From Paenibacillus sp. MZ04-78.2 (GTDB taxonomy: Bacteria; Bacillota; Bacilli; Paenibacillales; NBRC-103111), in the NCBI RefSeq assembly GCF_024213375.1, contig NZ_JANAVJ010000010.1:62001-126000 (forward strand): a stretch of 64,000 nucleotides of DNA. Reading direction: 5' to 3'. The translations under genes and the position numbers were made by a program. Shown one piece after another: positions 38,001 to 44,300 of this stretch; position 1 is the stretch's first letter, and each line of letters begins with the position of its first letter. Below the pieces are notes generated by a model. The model had not been told where the DNA came from. It ran no database searches and worked only from the letters and a program-made list of their open reading frames with translations.

Positions 38001-41000
38001 AGCAGGTTACCACAAATCCGGATGTGTCGGTAGACAAGCTGGAGCTGGTGACAGCGCGAGAGAAAGAGCTGCTGCTGAACAACTTCAATGACAACACGGC
38101 GGAGTATCCGCGGGAACAAACGATTCATGGCTTGTTCGAAGAACAGGTCCGCCGCTCGGTGGAGAAGATTGCCGTCTCTTGCGGTAATGAGCATATGACG
38201 TACCGCGAGCTGAACGAGCGGGCCAATCGTTTAGCCCGCCATCTCCGCGCCCATGGCGTAGGGCCGGATGTCCGCGTCGGCTTGCTTGCCGAACGCTCGC
38301 TGGAGATGATCGTCGGCATTCTGGCGACGATCAAAGCGGGCGGCGCTTACGTGCCGCTGGACCCGGATTATCCGCAGGACCGGCTGCAGTTTATGCTGGA
38401 GGACAGCGGTTCGCGCGTGCTGCTGGCACAGACACATCTGCTCGGCGCGGTATCGTATGCCGGTGCGGTGCTTAACCTGAACGACCCGTCGCTGTATATA
38501 GGAAACGGATGTAACCTGAAGCCGATAAATAAGCCTGGCGATATGGCCTATATCATCTATACGTCGGGTACTACGGGCAAACCGAAGGGCGTTATGATCG
38601 AGCATCGCAATGTCGTGCGGCTGCTCGTCCACGATAAGCTGCAGTTCGATTTCAACGAGCAGGATGTCTGGACGGTCTTCCACTCGTTCTGCTTTGACTT
38701 CTCGGTATGGGAAATGTACGGAGCGCTGCTGCTCGGAGGACGGGCCGTCATTGTGCCGAAGCAGGTCGCGCAAAATCCGAAGGCGTTCGCAGAGCTGCTG
38801 CGCGAGGAAGAGGTTACGGTGCTGAATCAGACGCCGACTGCCTTCCATGCGCTGATCAATGAGGTGATGGAACAGCCGGAGCAGGGGCAGGGCCGCAGCG
38901 TGCGCTATGTCATCTTCGGCGGCGAGGCGCTCAGTCCGATGATGCTAAAACTATGGCGCGACCGTTATCCGCAGACGAAGCTGATCAATATGTACGGAAT
39001 CACGGAGACGACCGTACACGTGACATACAAGGAGATCGGGGACCAAGAGATTGCGTCCAACCGCAGCAATATCGGCCGTCCGATTCCGACGCTGACCAGC
39101 TATATTTTCGATGCGCAGCAGCAGCTTGCACCTGTCGGCGTAGTCGGGGAGCTGTACGTCGGAGGCGACGGCGTAGCGCGCGGATACTTGAACCGCGAAG
39201 AGCTTACAGCCGAGAGATTCATCGATCATCCGCATAAGCCGGGCGAGCGGCTTTACCGGTCTGGAGATCTTGCACGGATGCTGCCAAACGGCGAGATGGA
39301 ATACCAGGGCCGGATCGACCACCAGGTGAAAATCCGCGGTCACCGGATCGAGTTGGGCGAGATCGAATCCAAGCTGCTTATTTTGGAAGCCGTGCAGGAA
39401 GCGATTGTCCTGGCGCACGACGACAGCCAGGGACAGAAGCTGCTGTGCGCGTACTATGTAGCGTCAAAGGAGCTGACGGCGGGCGAACTGCGCGAGACAC
39501 TCTCGCAGGAGCTGCCGAGCTACATGGTGCCGACATTCTTCGTCCAAATCGAGCGTATGCCGATCACCGCAAACGGCAAAGTCGACCGCAAGGCGCTGCC
39601 GGCACCGGAAGCAAGCCTGCAATCGGGACAGGGGTATGCCGCTCCGAGCACACAGACAGAAGCGCAGCTTGCGCGCATTTGGCAGGAGGTGCTGGGGCTT
39701 GAGAAGGTCGGCGTCAAGGATCATTTCTTCGAGCTCGGCGGACATTCGCTCCGCGCTGCCACGCTTGTGGCGCGTATCCAGAAGGAGCTGCAGATCAGCG
39801 TGCCGCTAAGAAGCGTGTTCGAGCATCCTACCGTGGAAGAGCTCGCTGCCGTCATGGCAGGCCGGGAAAAAACAGACGAAACGAGTCTGCCGGTTGCTGA
39901 GGAAAGAGACTACTATCCGCTTTCCTCCGTTCAGAAGAGAGTGTATATTTTGAGCCAGCTTCAGAAGAACGATATCAGCTACAACTTGCCAAGCGTCCTG
40001 CGAGTCGAAGGACCGCTTGATGTGAAGCGGATCGAGGAGGCGTTCCGCGCCCTGATCGCACGCCACGAGTCACTGCGTACCAGCTTTGAGATGGTGGATG
40101 GTGAACCGGTGCAGCGGGTGCATGCCCAGGCGGACTTCTCCATTGAGGTGCGGGAGGGCAGTGAGCAGGAGGCGGAAGTATGGATGGAAAACTTCTTGCG
40201 CCCGTTTGATTTGCGCAAACCACCGCTTATGCGGGTAGAACTGATAAAGCTCGAATCCGAGCGTTACATCATGCAATTCGACATGCACCATATCATTACG
40301 GACGGTGCCTCGATGGGCATTCTGGTGCAGGAACTCGTCCGGCTGTACGGAGGCGAGGAGCTGCCTCCGTTGCGGATTCAGTACAAGGACTATGCGGTTT
40401 GGCAGCAAGGCGCAAGAGCGCGTACTTACGAAGAGCAGGAACAATACTGGCTGGAGACGCTGGCCGGCGAGCTTCCGGCTCTGGAGGTGCCGGCGGATTA
40501 TCCGCGACCTGCGGTACGCAGCTTCGACGGTTCCCGGGTCAACTTCGAGCTTGATGCGGAATGTACGTCGGCGGTCAAGCGGCTCAGCGAGGAAACAGGA
40601 AGCACGCTGTTTATGGTGCTACTGGCGGCTTATCAGGCGCTGCTGGCCCATTACAGCGGGCAGGAGGACATCATCGTCGGCACGCCGATTGCCGGCAGGC
40701 CATTGGCCGAGCTTGAACCGGTCATTGGGATGTTCGTCAATACGCTTGCGCTGCGCGCCTATCCGTCCGAGAACAAGACGTTCCTGGAGCTCTTGCAGGA
40801 GGTTAAGGAACAAGCACTGGGCGCATTTGAAAACCAGGAGTTTACGTTCGAGGAACTGGTGGAGAAGCTGGTTCAAGTCCAAGACGCCAGCCGCAACCCG
40901 CTGTTTGATACGATGCTGGTGCTGCAAAACAATGAGCGGCAGGAGCTGAAGTTTGACTCGGTGTCTTTCGTCCAGCAAGAACGCGACTACAACGTCGCCA

Positions 41001-41215
41001 AATTCGATCTTACCTTGTATTTCATCGAGGAAGGGGATCGTATCAACGGCAGCCTGGAATACAGCACCAAGCTGTTTAAAGCCCATACGATTGAGAAATA
41101 TGCCTCCGATTTCGCTGCGCTGTTGTATACGGTGACGGATCAACCGAACATCCAGCTGGGCGACATTGAGCTTGCGGACCAAGTATCCGTCGAGTCTGTG
41201 GAGTTCATGTTCTAA
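23006..41215 (+). CDS. Nonribosomal peptide synthetase subunit 1: Cstarter-A-T-E / C-A-T-E / C-A-T-E / C-A-T / C
   Basis: A 6069-residue synthetase for residues 1-4 plus the condensation domain for residue 5. It opens with a C domain (active-site HH at 146-147, 'HHIATDG'), the layout of lipopeptide starter C domains. A1 (pocket Asp664) reads D-A-F-F-L-G-I-T-F-K by my alignment to GrsA, aliphatic Ile/Val. Next come T1 (Ser1007) and E1 ('HHWVVDG', His1190). Module 2: C His1669, A2 (Asp2189) D-V-W-H-F-S-L-V-D-K, serine; T2 Ser2545; E2 with 'HHLAIDV' (His2728, Val2734). Module 3: C His3201, A3 (Asp3721) D-A-W-A-F-V-G-V-A-K, probably aromatic; T3 Ser4059; E3 His4239. Module 4: C His4715, A4 (Asp5231) D-F-W-N-I-G-M-V-H-K, threonine; T4 Ser5581. 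A last C domain ('HHIITDG', His5761) ends the protein. ATG 23006 is preferred to ATG 22979, which lacks a ribosome binding site. Confidence 0.95.
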   Translation: MKQELANNQIFDREKVKRYPLTQPQERIWYTELLYPNRNASTIILNTKINGAVNTDILKQAIGVVVQRNDSFRIRIASDNGVPWQYIVPYAEEDLVIGHLEMPQEQAAEWLKRNNVVPFKLLHAPLYQFTIIRIHEEEIWLSFRMHHIATDGVSMHQAVDQMTGFYQELANGTFDAASSLKANSYLDFIQAEQEYEQSDRYQKDKAYWLNKFSEFPETIGLKTYNPLTLSTAGRREGAELSEELHKGINAFCEEHRISLFTFFLSALYIYVHKVTQEQDIPIGTLYANRTSKKEKDTIGMFVSTVATRVRVEPETEMLAFLQSVAKEQSSILRYQRYPYNKVIQDLRETRRSQDIQRLFGGSIQYRTYSFAKFGEFTMQPDNDFCGDIVNDFDIHMVDELDRGKMMLYFDYRTELFDEQEVAQIIRQFLAVAEGMIKSPTQTIQQLSLLSETEKETILNVFNDTAADYPSGQSIATLFEEQAGRTPEQTAVVCEGKALTYSELNERANRLARTIRALGVTADDTVGMIAERSTQMVVGILAILKAGGAYVPVDPDYPEERVRYLLEDSGVNVLLTERKELVTEHFKGTILDISRKEVYDEDGSNLEPVSGPNHLAYVIYTSGTTGKPKGVMVEQRNVVRLVKNTDYAALDETTRILQTGSVVFDASTFEIWGALLNGGQLHLVNKDMILHAASLKQTIQENGITTMFLTTALFNQLTQQDSRLFASLDTLLVGGEAQSVPHMNRVLQDNPGFRLVNIYGPTENTTFSTAYVIPAERSNTVPIGGPIRNSTAYVVDSAMRLQPVGAWGELLVGGDGVARGYLNQPEQTAEKFIDGPFRKGERCYRTGDLVRWRADGTLEYKGRMDQQVKIRGYRIELGEIEEHLLQVEAVQEAVIIAREDENGQKQLCAYYVAERELGANEVRSALSQELPGYMVPSYFVQVEQMPLTPNGKVDRRALPAPEGSLQTGAEYVAPRTAVEQALVSVWQSILGVKNVGVLDNFFELGGDSIKAIQVSSRLLQAGYKLEMREMFQYPTVAELSRYVQEASRIADQGEVCGLVTHTPIQLWYLDQNPAEPHHFNQAFLLYRKAGFEEAALRSAVEAIVKHHDALRIVLRKTENGVHETWNRGADGEGSGLYGLEICDFTQVEHVAEAIETQANAIQSSIQLHDGPLVKLGLFRCADGDHLLMAIHHWVVDGISWRILLEDLTAGYEQALSGSVTIKLPQKTDSFQTWADKLLAHADSPAMERERQYWLESGATGFLPLPKDFADAGTPTVGRSEVVSVRWTQEETERLLKQANRAYNTEINDLLLTALGIAVQDWTGHNRIAVNLEGHGREPILSDVDVTRTVGWFTSQFPVVLEMGSSEKEKNISYLIRTVKEGLRRIPHRGIGFGILKYLSSMNNGEQVFVQEPELSFNYLGQFDQDLEQSGLSLSPHPTGELVSGQTVMRYPVDVNSMIVGGELEMTIHYDTEAFRADTIKRLAGLLQTSLREVLDHCTSKEQPELTPSDLQMKGLSLAQLEQITELMRHVGELEDVFALTPLQKGMLFHSLMDRQAGSYFEQLTLDLEGSFRVEAFRRGFELLVQRHQVLRANYLTSLTDEPIQVVIRHKPVDFSYEDLRPLEADERLAYAESFLRQDKKRGFDLEQGALMRVSVLQTGDQSYRMVWSFHHILMDGWCLSLMLGEVFESYHAYLSSKQPKLAPVTPFSRYFDWLEKQDDQEAKQFWSQYLSGYEQMTLLPRSDSGDDASGFAPVKQTFLLNRELTEKLNRVAKQHQVTLYTLIQTAWGVILQNYNNSPDVVFGSVVSGRPAEIPGVESIVGLFINTIPVRLQTVPGESFAQAMIRSQEQTLKTQSYDTYPLFEIQKLTEQKQDLINHIIVFENYPMEEQAEQLLMKGGGESGFAISNVVMSEQTTYDFNMIVMPGDELRFQFEYNANAFDLTEIEQMQHHFVHALEQIAANPAIPVDKLELVTGQEKELLLHGFNDTAAEYPQERTIHELFEEQAARTPERTAVLFEDERLTYRELNERANRLARTLRAEGVGADVPVAIMVERSLEMIVGIYAILKAGGAYVPIDPEYPAERIRYIVEDSGAWLLLTQSRFLDRVPAELEGRVLDLNEGAVYAEDATNLPLGAGPRDMAYVIYTSGSTGKPKGAAIEHHSVLNRILWMHERYPIGEADVILQKTTFTFDVSVWELFWWAMAGSSVCLLTPGGEKNPELILQAISRYGVTTMHFVPAMLHAFMDYAEQQPKPTVTEQTSSLRHVFASGEALPPQHVARFQEAIGRVNRTRLINLYGPTEATVDVSYFDCEPDESYAVIPIGKPVHNTRLYILKEGTEQLQPVGVAGELCIAGVQVARGYLNRPELTAEKFTADPFVAGERMYRSGDLARWLPDGNIEYLGRIDHQVKIRGYRIELGELETELLRIDSVLESVVVAREDGQGQKLLCAYYVATKELTAGELREALSKELPSYMVPTYFTQVERMPLSANGKIDRKSLPAPEASVQSGEAYAAPRTPVERALANILQTVLGLRTVGIHDNFFDLGGDSIKSIQVASRMMQAGYKLEMKDIFKYPTIASLSAHVRIAVRLADQGEVTGEAPLTPVQRWFFEHNPSQPQHFNQSFMIYRPDRFEEGALRQTFHKLAEHHDALRLVVQDSGSGYQVRYRAVTEGELLDLAVIDLQDRKMDDSLNHWIEEKATEIQGSIDLNAGPFVKLGLFRCADGDHLLIAVHHLAIDVVSWRILFEDFMTGYEQASKGEAIRLPLKTDSFQAWAQGLEQYTDSPALDSERAYWQQIEQASCRPLPKDYAYERPQLQDSELITLNWTPEETVQLLKQAHRAYNTEMNDLLLTALGIAIQRWSGLEDVLVSLEGHGREPIIPDLDMTRTVGWFTSVYPVLLSQGADMTLRERIKRTKEQLHAIPDKGIGYGLLRYLSRKQEAPALRAEPEISFNYLGQLDQDFQQHDIRLSPFAGGMTASADIALRFALDLNSLVVDGALQLAIRYSAKQYRRETVEQLAGHLHASLQEVIAHCVSKDRTELTPSDVSLKGVTIEELERLMLQTAAIGEIENVYNLTPMQKGILFHGLLEAGSGAYFEETSFDLKGEFEPGAFAQSLDLLVQRHEALRTNFFTAWKENPVQVVFRSKRGTRVFEDLSGFSAEEREAEIARFKREDREKGFDLARDPLLRIAILRTGPQEHHMIWSFHHIIMDGWCLSIVAQEVFEAYFALVRGKQPELSEVWAYSSYIEWLERQNTQEASAYWSSYLAGYEEQTLLPVGKPGNSEDVSGYRAQRYECELGSELTKRIHQTAKAHQVTINTLIQAAWGIVIQRYNGTDDAVFGSVVSGRPAEIPGVERMIGLFINTIPVRIRCAGEESFADVMKRAQEQAIASNAYETFPLYEIQTLTEQKQDLIRHIVIFENYPVDEKMEQLGGEHSALRLSGIQSMEQTNYDLNLVVLPGESMKLYIGYNAAAFESKAIKRIQAHLTYLLEQVVANPDIRIHEMELVSGVEKEQILHAFNDTAINSPREKTIYQLLEEQTERRPEQVAVYCEGQRLTYRELNERANRLARTLRSAGVQRDRFVGLMVERSLEMIVGVFAILKAGGAYVPIDPEYPEDRIRYMLEDSGAKLLLTQERLRERIAADLKDVTVLAADDEANYDADGSNLEPVSGADDLAYVIYTSGTTGKPKGVMLEHHGLTNLKAYYDHTLRIGVEDRVLLFASLSFDAACWEIFQALFCGATLYVPTKDTILNYQLFETYMAEHQITVAALPPTYAVYLEPEHMPSLRILFTVGSASSPELVQKWKDKVAYYNGYGPTENSVATSIWLVSEDPEAGRLVSIGRPVPNHRVYIVDTHGHLLPAGVAGELCVAGAGLARGYLDRPELTAEVFVTSRFSGERMYRTGDLARWLPDGRLEYLGRIDHQVKIRGYRIELGEIEAKLLQVEAVQEVLVIAREDGQGQQQLCAYYVASEELAASELRQVLSEKLPSYMVPAHFVQLEAMPLTPNDKIDRKVLPEPDVSGQTGADYAPPRTLVERSVAAIWQGVLGASAVGIHDNFFELGGDSIKSIQVSSRLLQQGYKLEMKDLFAYPTIAGLSPYVQTTVAKADQGAVTGEARLTPIQHWFFEQNFAEPHYFNQALLLHRAEGFEEAALRQAFAKLVEHHDALRMVYKAAPDGFTAWNRDVHEGKPLELSLFDYRDADHARELVESKACELQAGIDLQEGPLLKLGLFRCADGDHLLIAIHHLVIDGVSWRILFEDLKTAYDQAVQGETIRLPHKTDSFRTWSEELRKAAASDELQRELAYWRDLDKVETAVLPKEDGQDGGLTLADSGTVTVEWSAEATEQLLKQANRAYNTNVNDLLLAALGLAVQDWTGQERLLISLEGHGREADAIGLELDLSRTIGWFTSQYPVLLTVEGSQALGKQIKQVKEDLRRIPRKGIGYGILRYVSELPEAERLRQEPEISFNYLGQFDEDLQNGAFGFSPYSSGQSVSEQTALQHALTFNGMVSGGRLTMTLLYNAKAFRLETIEHVAQLLHDRLVEVLEHCVTKKQAELTPSDVQRKGLTIDELEELIRQAEQTGEVENVYALTPMQKGMLFHSLLEPKSGAYFQQAAFELVGRFDVGAFAQSLELLVQRHTVLRTNMVNDSRQEPLQMVYRSKASEFYFEDVRDLGDADQRAYVAAFAAKDRVRGFDLAADALMRIGILQTGDTEYSFVWSFHHIVMDGWCISLLYQEVFGAYFAIHQKREVKLPQVTPYVRYMEWLDKQDAGQAAAYWKEYLSGYEQHTDLPNRKTADVKQRYELEKVSRLTGKPLSAALQRTAKAHQVTINTLLQTAWGIALQRYNNSTDVVFGSVVSGRPADIPGVEGIIGLFINTIPVRVQSEAGESFAHMLKRGQAQAIESNDYDTYPLYEIQAHTVQKQDLISHLLIFENYPLDEEIERIGERGSDAFEIRNARMNEQTNYDFTVTIIPGADIRIDFGYNAVIYDREDAKRIQEHFIHLLEQVTTNPDVSVDKLELVTAREKELLLNNFNDNTAEYPREQTIHGLFEEQVRRSVEKIAVSCGNEHMTYRELNERANRLARHLRAHGVGPDVRVGLLAERSLEMIVGILATIKAGGAYVPLDPDYPQDRLQFMLEDSGSRVLLAQTHLLGAVSYAGAVLNLNDPSLYIGNGCNLKPINKPGDMAYIIYTSGTTGKPKGVMIEHRNVVRLLVHDKLQFDFNEQDVWTVFHSFCFDFSVWEMYGALLLGGRAVIVPKQVAQNPKAFAELLREEEVTVLNQTPTAFHALINEVMEQPEQGQGRSVRYVIFGGEALSPMMLKLWRDRYPQTKLINMYGITETTVHVTYKEIGDQEIASNRSNIGRPIPTLTSYIFDAQQQLAPVGVVGELYVGGDGVARGYLNREELTAERFIDHPHKPGERLYRSGDLARMLPNGEMEYQGRIDHQVKIRGHRIELGEIESKLLILEAVQEAIVLAHDDSQGQKLLCAYYVASKELTAGELRETLSQELPSYMVPTFFVQIERMPITANGKVDRKALPAPEASLQSGQGYAAPSTQTEAQLARIWQEVLGLEKVGVKDHFFELGGHSLRAATLVARIQKELQISVPLRSVFEHPTVEELAAVMAGREKTDETSLPVAEERDYYPLSSVQKRVYILSQLQKNDISYNLPSVLRVEGPLDVKRIEEAFRALIARHESLRTSFEMVDGEPVQRVHAQADFSIEVREGSEQEAEVWMENFLRPFDLRKPPLMRVELIKLESERYIMQFDMHHIITDGASMGILVQELVRLYGGEELPPLRIQYKDYAVWQQGARARTYEEQEQYWLETLAGELPALEVPADYPRPAVRSFDGSRVNFELDAECTSAVKRLSEETGSTLFMVLLAAYQALLAHYSGQEDIIVGTPIAGRPLAELEPVIGMFVNTLALRAYPSENKTFLELLQEVKEQALGAFENQEFTFEELVEKLVQVQDASRNPLFDTMLVLQNNERQELKFDSVSFVQQERDYNVAKFDLTLYFIEEGDRINGSLEYSTKLFKAHTIEKYASDFAALLYTVTDQPNIQLGDIELADQVSVESVEFMF
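28981..30515 (+). repeat. Serine-type adenylation repeat, copy 1 (A2)
   Basis: This ~1.5-kb stretch, spanning the A2 adenylation domain, recurs without any length change at an offset of 13141 bases (A5) and, less uniformly, at 23992 bases (A8). Long runs are identical, for example around 29917-29990. It points to recent intragenic duplication or gene conversion. Confidence 0.85.
33431..35085 (+). repeat. Aromatic-type adenylation repeat, copy 1 (A3)
   Basis: The end of condensation domain 3 and nearly all of A3 recur at an offset of 16294 bases as A7, with no indel over about 1.65 kb. The copies differ by roughly twenty residues, two of which fall at specificity-pocket positions. Confidence 0.88.
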
Positions 41216-41229
41216 AAGGTTTCTCCATG

Positions 41230-41271
41230 TTCGCAAAGAGCGCATGAGGACAAGCCATGCGCTCCTGCGAA
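41230..41271 (+). other. Strong intercistronic hairpin between NRPS genes 1 and 2
   Basis: TTCGCA (41230-41235) pairs with TGCGAA (41266-41271), and GAGCGCATG (41238-41246) pairs with CATGCGCTC (41256-41264), enclosing a 9-base loop. The 15 base pairs are broken only by a small AA/C internal loop. No T-run follows, so it is more likely an mRNA stability or processing element than a full terminator. It lies just after the first NRPS stop, within the 133-base gap. Confidence 0.7.
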
Positions 41272-41348
41272 GCCTTATGGTTCGAGGATGTACCGATTCA
41301 CCCGTGGGAGCACGGAAAAACAGATGGGAAGAACAGGGGGATCATACG

Positions 41349-44300
41349 ATGAAAAAGCTGCGGGCCTTTTGGAGCGGCAAATTCGATGCAGAAGATACGA
41401 TATCTGTCATACCGTACAGTTCAGCTCACAAAATTAGGGAGACCGACAACCAAAACGAAGGCTCCCCGCTCCGGGTATGGAGCGGACAGATGCCCGAGCA
41501 AGTATCGCAACGGCTCATTGCCATTTCCAAAGGCTCTCCAATGGCGCTGTTTATTTTGTTGCTGGCAGGCGTCAAAAGCCTGTTATATAAGTATACGAAC
41601 GAAGAAAAGGTGATTGTAGCCATTCCGGCGGTTCGTACTTCGGATGCTCCGCTTATGAATGAGACCATCTTGATCAAACAGGAATTGAACGGAGCAGATG
41701 CATTTAAATCACTGATTGCACAGGTCCACGCTACCGTTAGCGAGTCCATTGTCAATCAGAACATTGCGCTGCAAACGATGGCGGGCGCTATGCATTTGCA
41801 AGTAGAGCCGGACGGCTCGCCCTTGTTCCATACGGTCATTTCATTCGATGCTCTTCATACCCGGCATCATCCAGGGTCGATCGTCTCCAATATCGAACTT
41901 GCTTTTGAGCGGAACGATGACGGAATTTTGCTGCATATTCATTACCGCTATGACCGTTACGACCAGCAAATGCTGGAATTGTTATTCGATCATTTGGTTC
42001 GGGTGTATACCCTTGCTTTATTCCAGCCCGAGCTTGCTATCGACAGTATCGATATCATGTCCGACGAAGAAAAGTCGCTCATCCTGCAAGGCTTTAACAA
42101 CACATCGGCGGAGTATCCGCGGGAGCGGACAATTCATGAGCTGTTCGAGGAGCAGGCTCAACGTACGCCGGAGCAGACAGCAGTGCTGTTCGAGGACGAG
42201 CGGCTGACGTACCGCGAGCTGAACGAGCGTGCGAATCGCCTGGCGCGGACGCTGCGCGCTGAAGGCGTTGGCGCAGATGTGCCGGTAGCGATCATGGTTG
42301 AGCGCTCGCTGGAGATGATCGTCGGCATCTACGCAATTCTGAAAGCAGGCGGCGCTTACGTGCCGATCGACCCGGAGTATCCGGCGGAGCGCATCCGCTA
42401 TATCGTCGAAGATTCGGGGGCACGGTTGCTGCTGACACAGGGCCGCTTCCTGGACCGCGTGCCGGCGGAGCTGAAAGGCCGGGTTCTCGATTTGAACGAG
42501 GTGGCGGTTTACGCCGAAGATGCGACGAATCTGCCCCTTGGCGCCGGTCCGCGCGACATGGCTTACGTGATCTATACGTCGGGCTCGACCGGCAAACCGA
42601 AAGGCGCGGCGATCGAGCATCATTCCGTACTCAACCGTATCCTGTGGATGCATGAGCGCTACCCGATTGGCGAGGCGGACGTTATTCTGCAAAAAACGAC
42701 CTTTACGTTCGACGTGTCGGTGTGGGAGCTGTTCTGGTGGGCCATAGCCGGCTCAAGCGTCTGCCTGTTGACACCGGGCGGAGAGAAAAACCCGGAGCTT
42801 ATGTTGCAGGCGATCAGCCGTTATGGCGTGACCACGATGCACTTTGTCCCCGCCATGCTTCATGCGTTCCTAGATTACGCGGAGCAGCAGCCGAAGCCAA
42901 CGGTCACGGAACAAACGTCCAGCCTGCGCCATGTATTCGCCAGTGGAGAGGCGCTGCCGCCGCAGCACGTGGCCCGCTTCCAAGAGGCGATAGGCCGGGT
43001 GAACCGGACGCGGCTGATCAATCTGTACGGACCGACGGAAGCAACGGTGGACGTGTCGTACTTCGATTGCGAGCCGGATGAGTCCTATGCGGTGATTCCA
43101 ATCGGCAAGCCGGTGCACAATACACGGCTGTATATCCTGAAGGAAGGCTCGGAGCAGTTGCAGCCGGTCGGGGTGGCAGGCGAGCTGTGCATCGCCGGGG
43201 TGCAGGTGGCAAGAGGCTACTTAAACCGTCCGGAATTAACAGCGGAGAAGTTTACTGCTGATCCGTATGTGCCGGGCGAGCGGATGTACCGGACCGGAGA
43301 CCTGGCCCGATGGCTGCCCGATGGCAACATCGAGTATCTGGGGCGGATCGACCATCAGGTCAAAATCCGCGGTTACCGAATTGAACTGGGCGAGCTTGAA
43401 GCGGAGCTGCTGGCTGTGGAAGCGGTACAGGAGGCCGTAGTTATGGCACGCGACGACGGCCAGGGCCAGAAGCAATTATGCGCGTACTATGTAGCAACAA
43501 AAGAGCTGACAGCGGGCGAGCTGCGCGAGGCACTGTCCAAGGAGCTGCCAAGCTACATGGTACCGACGTACTTCGTGCAGGTCGAGCGGATGCCGCTGAC
43601 GGCAAGCGGCAAAATCGACCGCAATGCACTCCCTGCACCCGAAGCAAGTGTCCAGTCGGGCGAGGCTTATGTAGCCCCACGCACGCAGACGGAAGAGCAG
43701 CTTGTACGGATTTGGCAGGAGTTGTTGGGGCTTGAGAAGGTCGGCGTCAAGGACAATTTCTTCGACATCGGCGGGCATTCGCTCCGTGCGGCGACGCTTG
43801 CCGCGCGCATTCATAAAGAAATGAATAAGCAGCTTGAGCTGCGCGCAGTTTTTGAGGCGATGACGGTAGAGCAATTGGCGCGGACGATCGAAGGCAAGGA
43901 AACAAAGGTGCTCGTTGCCATTCCGAACGTTCCGGAGAGCGACTATTATCCGGTATCTTCAGCGCAAAAACGGCTCTATGTGCTGAGCAACCTGGAAGGC
44001 GGAGAGCTTGGCTATAACATGTCGGGTGCGGTCATCGCGGAGGGACCGCTGCAGCCGGACCGTTTGGAAGACGCGTTCCGCAAGCTAATTGCGCGCCACG
44101 AGTCGCTGCGGACGAGCTTTCATCTTGTAGACGGCGAGCCGGTGCAGCGCGTGCAGCGCGAGGCGGCTTTTTCCCTTGAGCGCCTTGAGGCCGATGGAAA
44201 AGATGTCGAGACGCTCTTTCAGCAGTTTGTACGCCCGTTCGATCTTACCGCAGCGCCTTTGCTGCGGGCCCGATTGTTTACCCAGTCGGCGGACCGTCAC

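Noticed and set aside
41166-41348. N-terminal extension of the second NRPS
   Set aside because: It overlaps the end of the first NRPS and reads across the intercistronic hairpin; ATG 41349 has a good ribosome binding site and starts the recognisable lobe domain.
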